Both the position numbers and the translations under genes were made by a program. A DNA stretch of 64,000 nt from the NCBI GenBank assembly GCA_045615885.1, contig JAZLFR010000080.1, positions 1 through 64,000 of the forward strand, in the 5' to 3' direction. Of this stretch, positions 15,782 to 24,501 are shown piece by piece. The first letter of the stretch is position 1. Every line of letters starts with the position of its first letter. The stretch is from UBA1765 sp045615885 (lineage in GTDB: Bacteria; Fibrobacterota; Fibrobacteria; Fibrobacterales; Fibrobacteraceae). The notes under the pieces were generated by a model. The model made no database searches. It had not been told where the DNA came from and saw only the letters and a program-made list of their open reading frames with translations.

Positions 15782-16498
15782 TTAGGCGATTTCTTGCAAG
15801 GTTGACTTTTTGAGCTTTGAAAGAGCTATGGCCTTTTCGCTTTTTTGCTTTAGCTGCTTATGGTTCTTGAAGAATGCAATGAACGCGGCCGGGTTCTTTA
15901 GCATGGTCGAAAAAGCAGCCGTAAAGCCGAGCGTTTTGTATTGGGTAAAGGCAAGGCCGGTTGCGTTTTCTTTGCGTTGCAGAATTTCTGTAGCGGAGGC
16001 TAGCTCCGTTCTTGCTTCAGCGACAAGGTAGGGAACATAGAACATCTTGCCGCCTGCGTGAAGCATGCGCAGGCTGAAATCGGCTAGTTGCAAGTCTGCT
16101 GGGAGTGTCTGGTCAAAGCGACCCGTGCGTTGCACTATGCGGCGCGAAAATGCGGCGATGCTTGGGTGCGGGGCTGCAATAAAACGCAGCTTGTCCGTGG
16201 CTTGCAACGGTGTAAAAGAGCCCTTGCTCAGGCAGAGTCCTGTATGAAAGTTCCCTGCCGGGGTGCGCACCTGCGGGGCAAATGCGTCGACCATGGGGAA
16301 TCCAGAAATGTTTTCTGCCAGTTCGTTTAAAAACTCGCGTGTGATGCTGATGTTTGCATCTGCAAATATGATCCACTCGGCGTCGCTTTCGTCCAGTTTG
16401 TCGTTGAAATTTTCGGAGAGGAACCAGCCGAGTTCACTATCTGTGAATGGGGGAGTGAAGGTCTCGCCGCTTCTTATGAATACATCGAACTGGCGCAT
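15782..16498 (-). CDS. Glycosyltransferase-like protein (GT-A fold, GT2-like)
   Basis: 238 residues. Contains a GT-A style metal-binding region (AEWIIFADANISITREFL, with DAN in place of the usual DxD), a middle acceptor-like region (RFIAAPHPSIAAFSRRIVQRTGRFD) and a C-terminal amphipathic Lys-rich helix. It is shorter than most GT2 proteins and lacks the N-terminal VSIVIPTYN opening, so it is a divergent or partial member; activity is uncertain. Its ATG overlaps the stop of the upstream PorV-like gene by one base (TAATG), so the two are co-translated. Confidence 0.65.
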   Translation of the reverse strand: MRQFDVFIRSGETFTPPFTDSELGWFLSENFNDKLDESDAEWIIFADANISITREFLNELAENISGFPMVDAFAPQVRTPAGNFHTGLCLSKGSFTPLQATDKLRFIAAPHPSIAAFSRRIVQRTGRFDQTLPADLQLADFSLRMLHAGGKMFYVPYLVAEARTELASATEILQRKENATGLAFTQYKTLGFTAAFSTMLKNPAAFIAFFKNHKQLKQKSEKAIALSKLKKSTLQEIA

Positions 16499-17502
16499 TA
16501 GAAACCGAACCTCAGGCCAATGCGATGTTCCATGCCAATACCCTGAGTCAAGTACGAAAATGCGTAATCCAATGCGAAAGGACCATAGGCGTAACCAAGA
16601 CCGAGGCTAAACAGGCGCACTTCGTTCGATTCGCCTGGGCGTTCGCTAGATGCTGTTAGTTCCTTGAAATCGCGGCTCAGGTCGAGCCATGTTCTTGAGA
16701 ATCCGCCGCGCAAAAAGAAGTATTGGCTGAGCGAATATTCTGCACCCAGGTGGAGTGCGCTTTCGGCATAGCGTGGGAATGTGGATTCTGCATAGAGGGC
16801 GAGACGCGGCATGGAGCGTGGCCTAAGGAAGCCAGACAATGCGAATGTCTGACCCATGGCGTATTTTTCGTCATCGCCATCGTCTACATAGTCACGGATC
16901 ATTGTGCCAAAATCGCGGGCGGTAATGCTTACGCCGTAAAGTCTGGAGGCGGCGAGCCATGAAATGCCCCAGTCAAAGGCGAGTCCCATGGCTGTGCGGT
17001 CGTCTTCTTCACCGCTCAGCTTGTCTGTTGCAAGCTTGACTGTTGCTCCCACGCGAATATGCTGCAGTGGAATGCCCGCCGAAAGTGCCATAAGCTGGCT
17101 GAGCGGCTCGTGGGTCACTCCAGTTTCGTTGCCCATTTCGTCGTAGCCGTCCACGCCGCCATAGGATATCCAGCCGTATGTAGCCTGCACGGTGATGAGC
17201 GAAAGCTTTCTTGCAAATGTAATCGTTCCCTGGTTTTCGGCTAGGTCGCCGGTCTGCCAGTAGATCGCTGCAATGTTTTTTGCCCGGTCCGGCAGTTCCA
17301 GTGCAGCCGGGTTCAAAAGAGTAATGCCAGGATCGTTTGTCGGTTCAGCAGCGTTTGCATGCTCGGTGGCAGTGCTTCGCGGGCTTTGGAATGTGCTAGA
17401 AAAAGAGAACACTTCCTGCCCGGCTTCGTGCCTTTGAAAGTAGGCATTGGCCGAAATCGCACCGAGGAGCGGCAAAATGCAAAAAAGCTGCAAAAACTTC
17501 AT
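16498..17502 (-). CDS. PorV/UPF0164-like outer-membrane beta-barrel
   Basis: 334 residues with a signal peptide (to about ISANA). The segment GITLLNPAALELPDRAKNIA matches the NPA-type plug motif of the PorV/PorQ/UPF0164 barrels, and the rest is rich in alternating strands ending in a terminal Phe (HRIGLRFGF). In Bacteroidota, PorV shuttles type 9 secretion substrates. Two proteins in this window carry T9SS-type sorting domains, so a related role is plausible, but general transport cannot be excluded. Weak ribosome binding site (TATAGG very close to the ATG). Confidence 0.7.
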   Translation of the reverse strand: MKFLQLFCILPLLGAISANAYFQRHEAGQEVFSFSSTFQSPRSTATEHANAAEPTNDPGITLLNPAALELPDRAKNIAAIYWQTGDLAENQGTITFARKLSLITVQATYGWISYGGVDGYDEMGNETGVTHEPLSQLMALSAGIPLQHIRVGATVKLATDKLSGEEDDRTAMGLAFDWGISWLAASRLYGVSITARDFGTMIRDYVDDGDDEKYAMGQTFALSGFLRPRSMPRLALYAESTFPRYAESALHLGAEYSLSQYFFLRGGFSRTWLDLSRDFKELTASSERPGESNEVRLFSLGLGYAYGPFALDYAFSYLTQGIGMEHRIGLRFGF

Positions 17503-17552
17503 ACCTATAATTTATAAAATATGTGGAACATAAAAAATTGAATTTTTATAGG

Positions 17553-17581
17553 TTGCCAAAATATGAAAGGTTTACTATAAT
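17553..17581 (+). promoter_or_regulatory. Promoter of tRNA-Lys
   Basis: TTGCCA (17553-17558), 17-base spacer, TATAAT (17576-17581). The tRNA 5' end lies 11 bases further on. A G+C-rich discriminator (GGGCGCG) follows the -10, as usual for stable RNA promoters. Confidence 0.85.
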
Positions 17582-17591
17582 TGGGCGCGTT

Positions 17592-17664
17592 GGGCTATTA
17601 GCTCAGTTGGTAGAGCAACGCCCTTTTAAGGCGTGGGTCGAAGGTTCGAGTCCTTCATAGCTCA
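17592..17664 (+). tRNA. tRNA-Lys (anticodon TTT)
   Basis: 73 bases. Acceptor GGGCTAT pairs with ATAGCTC (one G-T pair), D-stem GCTC/GAGC, anticodon stem ACGCC/GGCGT around loop CTTTTAA (anticodon TTT), T-arm with GGTTCGAGTCC. Discriminator A. The 3' CCA is not encoded, so CCA-adding enzyme is needed. Confidence 0.98.
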
Positions 17665-17665
17665 T

Positions 17666-17707
17666 AATCCGCTTCTTGACTTATGTCGGGAAGCGGATTT
17701 TTTTTTT
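17666..17707 (+). terminator. Intrinsic terminator after tRNA-Lys
   Basis: AATCCGCTTC (17666-17675) pairs with GAAGCGGATT (17690-17699), with inner GAC/GTC pairs, followed by about ten T. It begins 2 bases after the tRNA. Confidence 0.95.
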
Positions 17708-17773
17708 GATTTTTGATGTTGGTAGGCATTTTGCTGAAATGCGTTTTTTAACATTTGCTGGCCAAAGAAATGC

Positions 17774-17797
17774 AAAAAGGTTCCCCGAAGGGAACCC
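17774..17797 (-). terminator. Intrinsic terminator of the porin gene
   Basis: Read on the minus strand: GGTTCCC, loop TTCG, GGGAACC, then TTTTT. A UUCG tetraloop on a 7-bp G+C-rich stem, 23 bases after the porin stop. Confidence 0.92.
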
Positions 17798-17819
17798 TTT
17801 CAATAGCCTAGATTAGCAA

Positions 17820-18836
17820 TTACTTGATTGTGCTAGTCAAGCGGAAGGCAATACCGACGTCGGTAAGTTCCTTTTCGCTGTAAACGCTGAGCTGGAGCTT
17901 CTGCTTGGCAATGGTCTTTACGAGAGCTACGGTCCAAGCGAGTTCGTCTGCACCCGGCTGGATTTTGTCGCCACGGTCGCGAACGTATTCCAGTTCAACC
18001 ATGAGGTTGCTCAAGATGTCGAATGTCGGGAGTTCAAGACCGACATAGAACGGCATCACATAGTCGCCCGGGGCAACGTAGCCAAGTTCCGGCTTGACAT
18101 ATTTTTTGGAGTCTTCGTTGACATCGTCATCGTAGGTGTAGACGAGGCCGTATTCACCATAGAGACGGAGATTCTTGATGAGGGAGTAGCTTGCGTATGC
18201 TGCCATACGATGCTGGATATAGGCTGTGTTCTGAACAACATCGATTGCGTTGGAACGATAGGCAACCTTGACTTCGAGCGGGAATGTGAACTTGAGGTCT
18301 TCTTCGACACGAACGTAGCCGGTATTTGCCTTGTTGTCTTTGATTGCTGCCATGACATTCAATTGGCTAAGGCCGTGCTTCCAGCCGAGTTCAAGGGCAT
18401 TGTGGCTGTAGTCGCGCATCCAGAGACCACGAGCGGTGAGACTCTTGTCAATGTAGGTACCGAAGTTTGTGGACTGGGACCAGTCTGTCTTCCAACGACC
18501 GATTTTCAAGTTGATCTGGTCATTTGTGCAGAAGGCGAGCTTGTAGTTTACCCAGTAGAGGTCTGCGAGAATCTTGTCGTAGTTCTTGCCGTCGATGGTG
18601 TTGCCGAATTCCGGTCCGAACATGCGGATCATGAGGAGAGCGTCCATGTTTTCGCTCTTGTACTGGCCGCCGATGTTTGCACGGATCCATGCGGAACTCA
18701 AGTTGTTTTCGTCGTCTGCGATGGATTTTGTTACCTGAGTCTGGACATTGCCCTTGAGGCTGAACTCATCTTCTGCTGCGGCGAAAGTTACGCCAAAAGC
18801 AACGAGTGCTGCAGGAATGAGGGAACGGAACTTCAT
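17820..18836 (-). CDS. Porin-like outer-membrane protein
   Basis: 338 residues. Signal peptide to about residue 21 (FAAAEDEF), then FSLKGNVQTQVTKS and long alternating strands such as QINLKIGRWKTDWSQSTNFG and LEVKVAYRSNAIDVV, typical of a 16-18-strand barrel of the carbohydrate-porin or phosphoporin style. AAGGAG precedes the ATG. Substrate cannot be told from sequence. Has its own terminator and is divergent from the OmpA gene. Phrasing resembles highly expressed Fibrobacter outer-membrane proteins, but I cannot verify identity. Confidence 0.75.
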   Translation of the reverse strand: MKFRSLIPAALVAFGVTFAAAEDEFSLKGNVQTQVTKSIADDENNLSSAWIRANIGGQYKSENMDALLMIRMFGPEFGNTIDGKNYDKILADLYWVNYKLAFCTNDQINLKIGRWKTDWSQSTNFGTYIDKSLTARGLWMRDYSHNALELGWKHGLSQLNVMAAIKDNKANTGYVRVEEDLKFTFPLEVKVAYRSNAIDVVQNTAYIQHRMAAYASYSLIKNLRLYGEYGLVYTYDDDVNEDSKKYVKPELGYVAPGDYVMPFYVGLELPTFDILSNLMVELEYVRDRGDKIQPGADELAWTVALVKTIAKQKLQLSVYSEKELTDVGIAFRLTSTIK

Positions 18837-18979
18837 AAGATTCTCCTTAAATGAAATATTCCAAGTTGGATTAACGCTTTGTTTCGAAAATTTAGCTTTT
18901 GCCCCAAATTTTGCAAGTCAAATTTTTGATTATATCTTTGATTTTTATCTTTTGTTCCGTAATTTTCAAAGGATCAACC

Positions 18980-19690
18980 ATGAAACACATAGCACTCGCG
19001 CTTGCTGCCGCAACCGCATTTTCTGCGACAGCCTCTTTTGCCAAGGATCTGCAGCCAAACAAAACCCATGCTGTTTTGACCATTGTCTATACGAATTTTG
19101 ACGATGTTGCCCAGCGCAACAAGAAGCTCACCCTCGTGGGCGTGAAGAACCCGAAAAACAAGATCAACGTGAAGACGGATGATTATGGCGAAGCCACGTT
19201 CCATATTCCGCGTTCCGATTCCTACCTGATCATGTGCGAAAGCTTGACTGGTCCGTTTGAATGCGGTGAAACGCCGTTTGTTTCGTTGAAGGCAAGCTCC
19301 GGCACCGTGAATGTCGCATTTGACGATACTCGTGCAGAACTTACCGGTGTTACTTTCAAGGCCGGCAGTGCAGAACTTGTGCCAAGTTCCCTAAAGACGC
19401 TCGACGCTTCTATTGCTGGCTTGAAGCGCAACATGAAGGCTAAAATTGAAGTGGAAGGCCACACCAGTTCGGAAGGCTCCGAAGAGTTGAACCAAAAGCT
19501 TTCTGAAGACCGTGCAAACAGCGTGCGTGCCTACATGATTCAGAAGGGCATTGCTCCGGAACGCGTGACCGCAGTCGGTTACGGCCCGAGTCGCCCAAAG
19601 GCTGACAACGATACGGAAGCTGGCCGCAAGCAGAATCGTCGCATCGAAATCCGCGTGCTGAACACCGACGAAGTCAACGTGGGTGAATAG
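18980..19690 (+). CDS. OmpA-family peptidoglycan-binding protein
   Basis: About 236 residues. Start at 18980 is set by AAAGGA and a signal peptide (MKHIALALAAATAFSATASFA). An N-terminal Ig/carboxypeptidase-regulatory-like beta domain (about 25-110; KINVKTDDYGEATFHIP) precedes a complete OmpA C-terminal domain (VTFKAGSAELVPSS, GHTSSEGSEELNQKLSEDRA, RVTAVGYGPSRP, KQNRRIEIRV), including the Asp/Arg-type DAP-binding residues (LSEDRANSV). It should tether the outer membrane to peptidoglycan. There is no barrel, so the anchor on the membrane side is unclear. GH74 follows after 32 bases. Confidence 0.92.
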   Translation: MKHIALALAAATAFSATASFAKDLQPNKTHAVLTIVYTNFDDVAQRNKKLTLVGVKNPKNKINVKTDDYGEATFHIPRSDSYLIMCESLTGPFECGETPFVSLKASSGTVNVAFDDTRAELTGVTFKAGSAELVPSSLKTLDASIAGLKRNMKAKIEVEGHTSSEGSEELNQKLSEDRANSVRAYMIQKGIAPERVTAVGYGPSRPKADNDTEAGRKQNRRIEIRVLNTDEVNVGE

Positions 19691-19722
19691 GATTTCTAAG
19701 CTCTGTTTCATTTGGAGTAAAT

Positions 19723-22227
19723 ATGAAAAAGTTGTTTGTGTTTGGATTGGCGATGCTTGCTGCATCGAGCTATGCTGAAAAGTATGACTGGGGCAATGTT
19801 CGTTTTGACGGCGGTGGCTTCGTGAGTGCCGTTTTGCCTCATCCTGGTCAAAAAGATCTTATTTATGCGCGTACCGATGTGGGCGGCATTTATCGTTGGG
19901 CTGCGGGTGCAGAAAAATGGGTGCCGCTCATGGATTGGATCAATGAAAACGACAAGGGCCTCTATGGTACTGAAGCTTTTGCGATTGACCCGAAAGACCC
20001 GAAGCGCATCTATGTGCTTGGAGGTACTGGCTACTTTAGCCAGGGACGCACGGCATTTTTCCGTTCCGAAGACTTCGGTGAAACATGGGATACTACCTAT
20101 GTAGAAATGCTTGCCCACGGTAACGGCATGGGTCGCCAGACCGGCGAAAAAATTGCCGTAGACCCGAACAAGACAAACATCATTCTTTGCGGTAGCCGAA
20201 CCAAGGGCCTTTACAAGAGTTCCGATTACGGCAAGAGCTGGGAAAGCCTTTACAAGGTAGCTCTTTCCAATGCAGAAGGCAATTCGCTTACCAATGTGAA
20301 CGGCATTAGCTTTGTGATGTTTGACGAAGCGCAAGGTAAGCTTTCTGACGGCAGCACGGCTACGATCTACATTGGCATTTCAGAAACGACTGACAACTTG
20401 CAGGTAAGTAAGGACGGTGGCAAAACCTGGAGTGCCATCAAGGGTGGCCCGACTGGCTTGATGCCGCATCGCGCAAAAATTGTAGATGGCGATATGTACA
20501 TTACATACGCCGATGGCCCCGGTCCGCACTCCATTACCAGGGGAGCTGTTTACAAGTATAACATCAAGGGCGGCACCTGGACTGACATCACTCCGAGCGA
20601 TGGCGGCGAAATGGATGCCAGCTCCTACGGCGGCATCGCCATTGACCCCAAGGACAAGAACCATATCGTTGTTTCTACCCTTGGCAAGTACACCGGCCGT
20701 CATGTCACTGTAGACGAAAAAGACAACTACGGCGACCGCATCTATGTGACGACCGATGGCGGCAAGACATGGGCTCATGGTCAGCATTACGACGACATTC
20801 CAAATATCGACGCCAATGGAACTGACTGGATTCCGGGTAATGCCATCCACTGGGCAGGTTCCTTGGAATTTGACCCGTTCGATTCCAAGAAGATGTGGGT
20901 TACTAGTGGTAACGGTGTTTTCCAGACTGACGATATCACTGCGAAGGTTCCTGTCTGGAAGTTCCAGAGCAAGGGCATTGAAGAAACAGTTCCGCTTGAC
21001 ATAGTAAGCATTCCTGGCGGCCCGCTCGTAACTGCAATCGGTGACTACGATGGCGGCGTCTATAGCAATGTGATGAAGCCTGTTCAGCGCCATAAGCCGA
21101 TTATCGGGACAACGGAAAGCATGGGCTATGCTCCGCTTAGCGGTTCTCTGGTTCGCACTGGCGTTGTGACGGAATACTTGCAGTACGAATCCATCAACCA
21201 TTATGTGATGTATCGTTCCGATGACCAGGGCAAAACTTGGGATTCCTTGAAGACTGTATTGAAAGGTGCCAAGGGCTTGGTTGTTCTCTCTGCAGATGGC
21301 AAGGTGATTTTGCATCGCCCTGACCAGAGTGCAACAGTCTATCGTTCTACCGATAATGGAGCCAAGTGGACCGAAACCAAGACCGGTGAACAGACGAACT
21401 ATGCTCGCATTGTTGCAGACCCGGTGGACCCGAAGACATTCTATGTAATGAATTCCATGGGCACGCTCTACAAGTCTACGGATGCAGGCGAAACGTTTGC
21501 TGCCGCAGCTGCCCGCCTGCAGAATGAAGGTGCTGGCGTTTATTACAACGGTGGCGGCCTTATTCGCACGGTTCCTGGCAAGGAAGGCCACCTGTGGGTC
21601 CCGATGGACCAGTCCCAGGTTTGGCTCAGCAAGGGTTATAGTGAAAACGGCCTTGCATACACCGAAGATGGCGGTGCTACCTGGAACAACTGCGAAGGCG
21701 CAAATGCGGCGATTGCCGTTGGCATTGGCAAGGCCAAGGAAGGTGCCGGTTATGAAACGATTTTCATTTGGGGTAACGCCAAGGAAGGCCAGCCGATCGG
21801 CATCTATCGCAGTACCGACAAGTGCAAAACTTTTGAACGCGTAAATGATGACATGCACCAGTTCGGCGGTCCGGGTAACGGCGCATTTGTTCAGGGCGAC
21901 ATGAACACGTTTGGCGTTGTGTACATGAGTACCGTTGGTCGCGGCTTGATCGTAGGCGCTCCGGAAGGCACAAAGTTCATTGATGCTATCCATAACGTTG
22001 CAGCTCCGGTTAACGCATCCATTGAGCTGCAGGGCCGCAGCCTGCAGGTTTCTGCTCCGGCTGGTTCGCGCGTGATGATGCTTGATGTTATGGGCCGCAT
22101 GGTTGGCATTATGCCTGTGCATGGCTCGACTGTTTCCCTCAAGGAAATGTCTGCCGGTTCTTACTTTGCAAAGTTGCTTTCTAACAACGGTTCTGTACTG
22201 CTTGTCAAGAAAGTCAATTTGAAGTAA
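19723..22227 (+). CDS. Secreted GH74 xyloglucanase with T9SS-type sorting domain
   Basis: 834 residues. Signal peptide MKKLFVFGLAMLAASSYA. The body is two seven-bladed propellers with many Asp-box-like turns (SSDYGKSWESL, TTDGGKTWAHG, STDAGETFAAA). The opening YARTDVGGIYRW carries the first catalytic Asp (D52) and LSADGK (D525) fits the second, by family analogy. Hydrolyses beta-1,4 backbone of xyloglucan. The last ~75 residues (MLDVMGRMVGIMPVHG ... GSYFAKLLSNNG ... KKVNLK) match a type A T9SS C-terminal sorting domain. GGAG lies 8 bases before the ATG. Fits a plant-fibre degrader. Confidence 0.92.
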   Translation: MKKLFVFGLAMLAASSYAEKYDWGNVRFDGGGFVSAVLPHPGQKDLIYARTDVGGIYRWAAGAEKWVPLMDWINENDKGLYGTEAFAIDPKDPKRIYVLGGTGYFSQGRTAFFRSEDFGETWDTTYVEMLAHGNGMGRQTGEKIAVDPNKTNIILCGSRTKGLYKSSDYGKSWESLYKVALSNAEGNSLTNVNGISFVMFDEAQGKLSDGSTATIYIGISETTDNLQVSKDGGKTWSAIKGGPTGLMPHRAKIVDGDMYITYADGPGPHSITRGAVYKYNIKGGTWTDITPSDGGEMDASSYGGIAIDPKDKNHIVVSTLGKYTGRHVTVDEKDNYGDRIYVTTDGGKTWAHGQHYDDIPNIDANGTDWIPGNAIHWAGSLEFDPFDSKKMWVTSGNGVFQTDDITAKVPVWKFQSKGIEETVPLDIVSIPGGPLVTAIGDYDGGVYSNVMKPVQRHKPIIGTTESMGYAPLSGSLVRTGVVTEYLQYESINHYVMYRSDDQGKTWDSLKTVLKGAKGLVVLSADGKVILHRPDQSATVYRSTDNGAKWTETKTGEQTNYARIVADPVDPKTFYVMNSMGTLYKSTDAGETFAAAAARLQNEGAGVYYNGGGLIRTVPGKEGHLWVPMDQSQVWLSKGYSENGLAYTEDGGATWNNCEGANAAIAVGIGKAKEGAGYETIFIWGNAKEGQPIGIYRSTDKCKTFERVNDDMHQFGGPGNGAFVQGDMNTFGVVYMSTVGRGLIVGAPEGTKFIDAIHNVAAPVNASIELQGRSLQVSAPAGSRVMMLDVMGRMVGIMPVHGSTVSLKEMSAGSYFAKLLSNNGSVLLVKKVNLK

Positions 22228-22316
22228 GGCTAGAGGCTAGTAACAAAAGCAAGAAGCAAGATTTTTTTTAAATTTGATTTGCTAAAAATTTTAATGTTCA
22301 TAACAAAGGATTGATA

Positions 22317-23405
22317 ATGAGCAAGAATTACAAAGTTGCAGTGCTTCCGGGCGATGGCATTGGCCCAGAAGTCATGAAAGAAGCTGTTCGCGTGTTGGAC
22401 GTTGTTTCTGACAAGTTCGGCTTTAGCATTGAAAAGGAATGGGCAAACGTCGGTGGCGCTGCTTACGACGAATCCGGTTCCCCGCTCCCAGAAAGCACAC
22501 TCAAGCTTGGTGAAGCTTCTGACTGCATTTTGTTCGGTTCTGTTGGCGGCCCGAAGTGGGAACACTTGCCGCCGCACCTCCAGCCGGAACGCGGTGCTCT
22601 CCTCCCGCTCCGCAAGCACTTCAAGCTTTTCTGCAACCTCCGCCCGGCTCGCGTTTATAAGCAGCTCGCTGCAGCTTGCCCGCTCCGCTCCGATATCGTC
22701 GGTGACGGCTTCAACATTTTGACCGTTCGCGAACTTACTGGCGACGTCTATTTTGGCCAGCCGAAGGGCCGCGAAGGCGTTCCTGGCTCCAAGGAAGAAA
22801 TCGGTTTCGATACCATGAAGTACAGCCGCTACGAAGTGGAACGCATCGCTCGCTTTGCATTCGATGCCGCCATGCTCCGTAACAAGAAGGTTGCTTCCAT
22901 TGATAAGGCTAACGTTCTTACCACTTCCGTTCTTTGGCGCGAAGTCGTTAAGGAAGTTGCCAAGGACTATCCGGAAATCGAACTCGAACACCTCTATGTT
23001 GACAATGCTGCTATGCAGCTCCTCAAGCGCCCGCGCGAATTCGACGTGATGCTCTGCCCGAACCTCTTCGGCGACATCTTGACCGACGAATGCGCTATGC
23101 TCACTGGTTCCATGGGCCTTCTCCCGTCCGCATCTATTGCAGAAGGTTCCTTCGGCCTTTACGAACCTGCTGGTGGCTCCGCTCCGGACATTGCAGGCAA
23201 GGGCATTGCAAACCCGCTTGCACAGGTTCTTTCTACAGCACTCATGCTTCGCTACACCTTCAAGGAAGAAGAAGCTGCCCGCGCTATCGAAGCTGCCTGC
23301 GAAAAGGTTATTGCCCAGGGCTACCGCACTGGCGATATCTATACCGAAGGCTGCACCAAGGTCGGCACAACCGGTATGGGTGACGCAATCATCGCAGCTC
23401 TCTAA
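22317..23405 (+). CDS. leuB: 3-isopropylmalate dehydrogenase
   Basis: About 362 residues. LPGDGIGPEVM at the N terminus, the RELTGDVYFGQPKGR block, active-site metal Asp region CPNLFGDILTDECAML and the NAD-site EPAGGSAPDIAGKGIANPLA identify LeuB rather than isocitrate dehydrogenase. Oxidatively decarboxylates 3-isopropylmalate in leucine synthesis. Start ATG at 22317 has AGGA 6 bases upstream; TTG at 22311 is in frame but overlaps the binding site. Stands alone, without leuA/C/D nearby, and ends in a strong terminator. Confidence 0.97.
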   Translation: MSKNYKVAVLPGDGIGPEVMKEAVRVLDVVSDKFGFSIEKEWANVGGAAYDESGSPLPESTLKLGEASDCILFGSVGGPKWEHLPPHLQPERGALLPLRKHFKLFCNLRPARVYKQLAAACPLRSDIVGDGFNILTVRELTGDVYFGQPKGREGVPGSKEEIGFDTMKYSRYEVERIARFAFDAAMLRNKKVASIDKANVLTTSVLWREVVKEVAKDYPEIELEHLYVDNAAMQLLKRPREFDVMLCPNLFGDILTDECAMLTGSMGLLPSASIAEGSFGLYEPAGGSAPDIAGKGIANPLAQVLSTALMLRYTFKEEEAARAIEAACEKVIAQGYRTGDIYTEGCTKVGTTGMGDAIIAAL

Positions 23406-23434
23406 TTTGGATTTCGTCCTAGTTTAGGGAACAT

Positions 23435-23463
23435 AAAATGCCTCGGCTTTGCCGAGGCATTTT
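23435..23463. terminator. Bidirectional terminator between leuB and the acyltransferase gene
   Basis: AAAATGCCTCGGC, loop TTT, GCCGAGGCATTTT: a 13-bp perfect stem with A/T runs on both sides, placed between convergent genes. Confidence 0.93.
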
Positions 23464-23480
23464 GCTTGCATAAGCGTTGC

Positions 23481-24449
23481 TTAAAACTGTTTTGTGTAAG
23501 TCACGTTGACGCTTGGCTTTGCTCCAAAGGATTCCTTGAATCGGAACAGATTTTCGTTTAAAATGTTGCCTGCGTCTTCTGTAGAAATGCCCCAGGAGAA
23601 CTTTGTGAAACCTTCCTTGGCGGCTTCGCGCATTGCAAGAATGTGCAATTGCGTAGTGTGGTGGAAGTCTGTGAAGCTTTCGTCTGGCGAAATGTATTGG
23701 TCGTGGATTGCCTTTGCCTGCGGGAACAGGAACTGCATCATGCCGGCTATGTAGCGACCGTTCCACCAGATGCTTCTAAAACGAAGATTTTTCTTGATCT
23801 TTTTTTCACGCAAAAGTTTCAATTCTTCAAAGGAATGTACCGGCACTGTGTTGTGCTTGGCCTTTGAAATTTCCAGGAACTTATAGAATGTTGCAAGTTC
23901 TTCGTCGTTTGCTAGGTCCCTGTATTCAATTTCAAAATCTTCTGCAGCCTGAAACTGGTGCCTGTGTTTAGCATCGCACAGATACAAAGGGTTTTCTTGT
24001 GCCGAAAGTGGGGTGTAGCTGCTGAGCTCCGTGTGGCGTGCATAGCCCAGATGCTCTAGTGCATATTCTATCAGGTCTGGCGGTTCCTGGCTAAATATTG
24101 CAGGTGTCAATTTCAATCGAACTTTTTTATAGTTCTGGGCGAAGTATTCGTCGGCTTCCTTGAGTACTTCGAGCACGCGGGATCCGTTGTAGAATGCCCT
24201 GGAAAATACTGGTCCGCCAAAAGTGGAGCCTTGGTGCGAAATGAATTCGTTGTCTTTTACATTGCCAGGAAAGTACGCTGCAATGATTCCGCTCTTGTGC
24301 AAGGCGAATGAGGCGTCTTGAAAACGGCCTTCCGGATGGTAGCCCAAAAAACGCCTGCTCTGTAAAAAAGTACCGTTTACGGATTCTTCATTTACAAAGC
24401 GGTCGAAACGTCTGTCTTGGTCCGGCGTATATTGCAGAATATCGTACAT
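23481..24449 (-). CDS. FemAB/GNAT-type acyltransferase-like protein
   Basis: 322 residues. The shape fits double-GNAT (FemXAB/BioF2) proteins: an N-terminal half ending near VRLKLTPAIFSQEPPDLIEY and a C-terminal half with RSIWWNGRYIAGMMQFLF, IHDQYISPDESFTDFHHTTQ and EGFTKFSWGISTEDAG. Family members add amino-acyl or acyl groups to cell-wall or lipopolysaccharide sugars. The divergent neighbour makes an amino sugar, so N-acylation of that sugar is a reasonable guess; the acyl donor is not evident. AGGG precedes the ATG closely. Confidence 0.75.
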   Translation of the reverse strand: MYDILQYTPDQDRRFDRFVNEESVNGTFLQSRRFLGYHPEGRFQDASFALHKSGIIAAYFPGNVKDNEFISHQGSTFGGPVFSRAFYNGSRVLEVLKEADEYFAQNYKKVRLKLTPAIFSQEPPDLIEYALEHLGYARHTELSSYTPLSAQENPLYLCDAKHRHQFQAAEDFEIEYRDLANDEELATFYKFLEISKAKHNTVPVHSFEELKLLREKKIKKNLRFRSIWWNGRYIAGMMQFLFPQAKAIHDQYISPDESFTDFHHTTQLHILAMREAAKEGFTKFSWGISTEDAGNILNENLFRFKESFGAKPSVNVTYTKQF

Positions 24450-24501
24450 ACCCTAAATATAGCTACAATTTTCACGGGCAACTTTTCTACTTTAACACCA
24501 A

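Noticed and set aside
16498..17502. Assignment as FadL-type fatty-acid porin
   Set aside because: The NPA segment fits PorV/UPF0164 as well or better, and the usual FadL N-terminal hatch motif is not seen. Kept as PorV-like with moderate confidence.
17592..17664. Genomic island inserted at tRNA-Lys
   Set aside because: No integrase and no repeated tRNA 3' end within the window; flanking genes look like core envelope genes.
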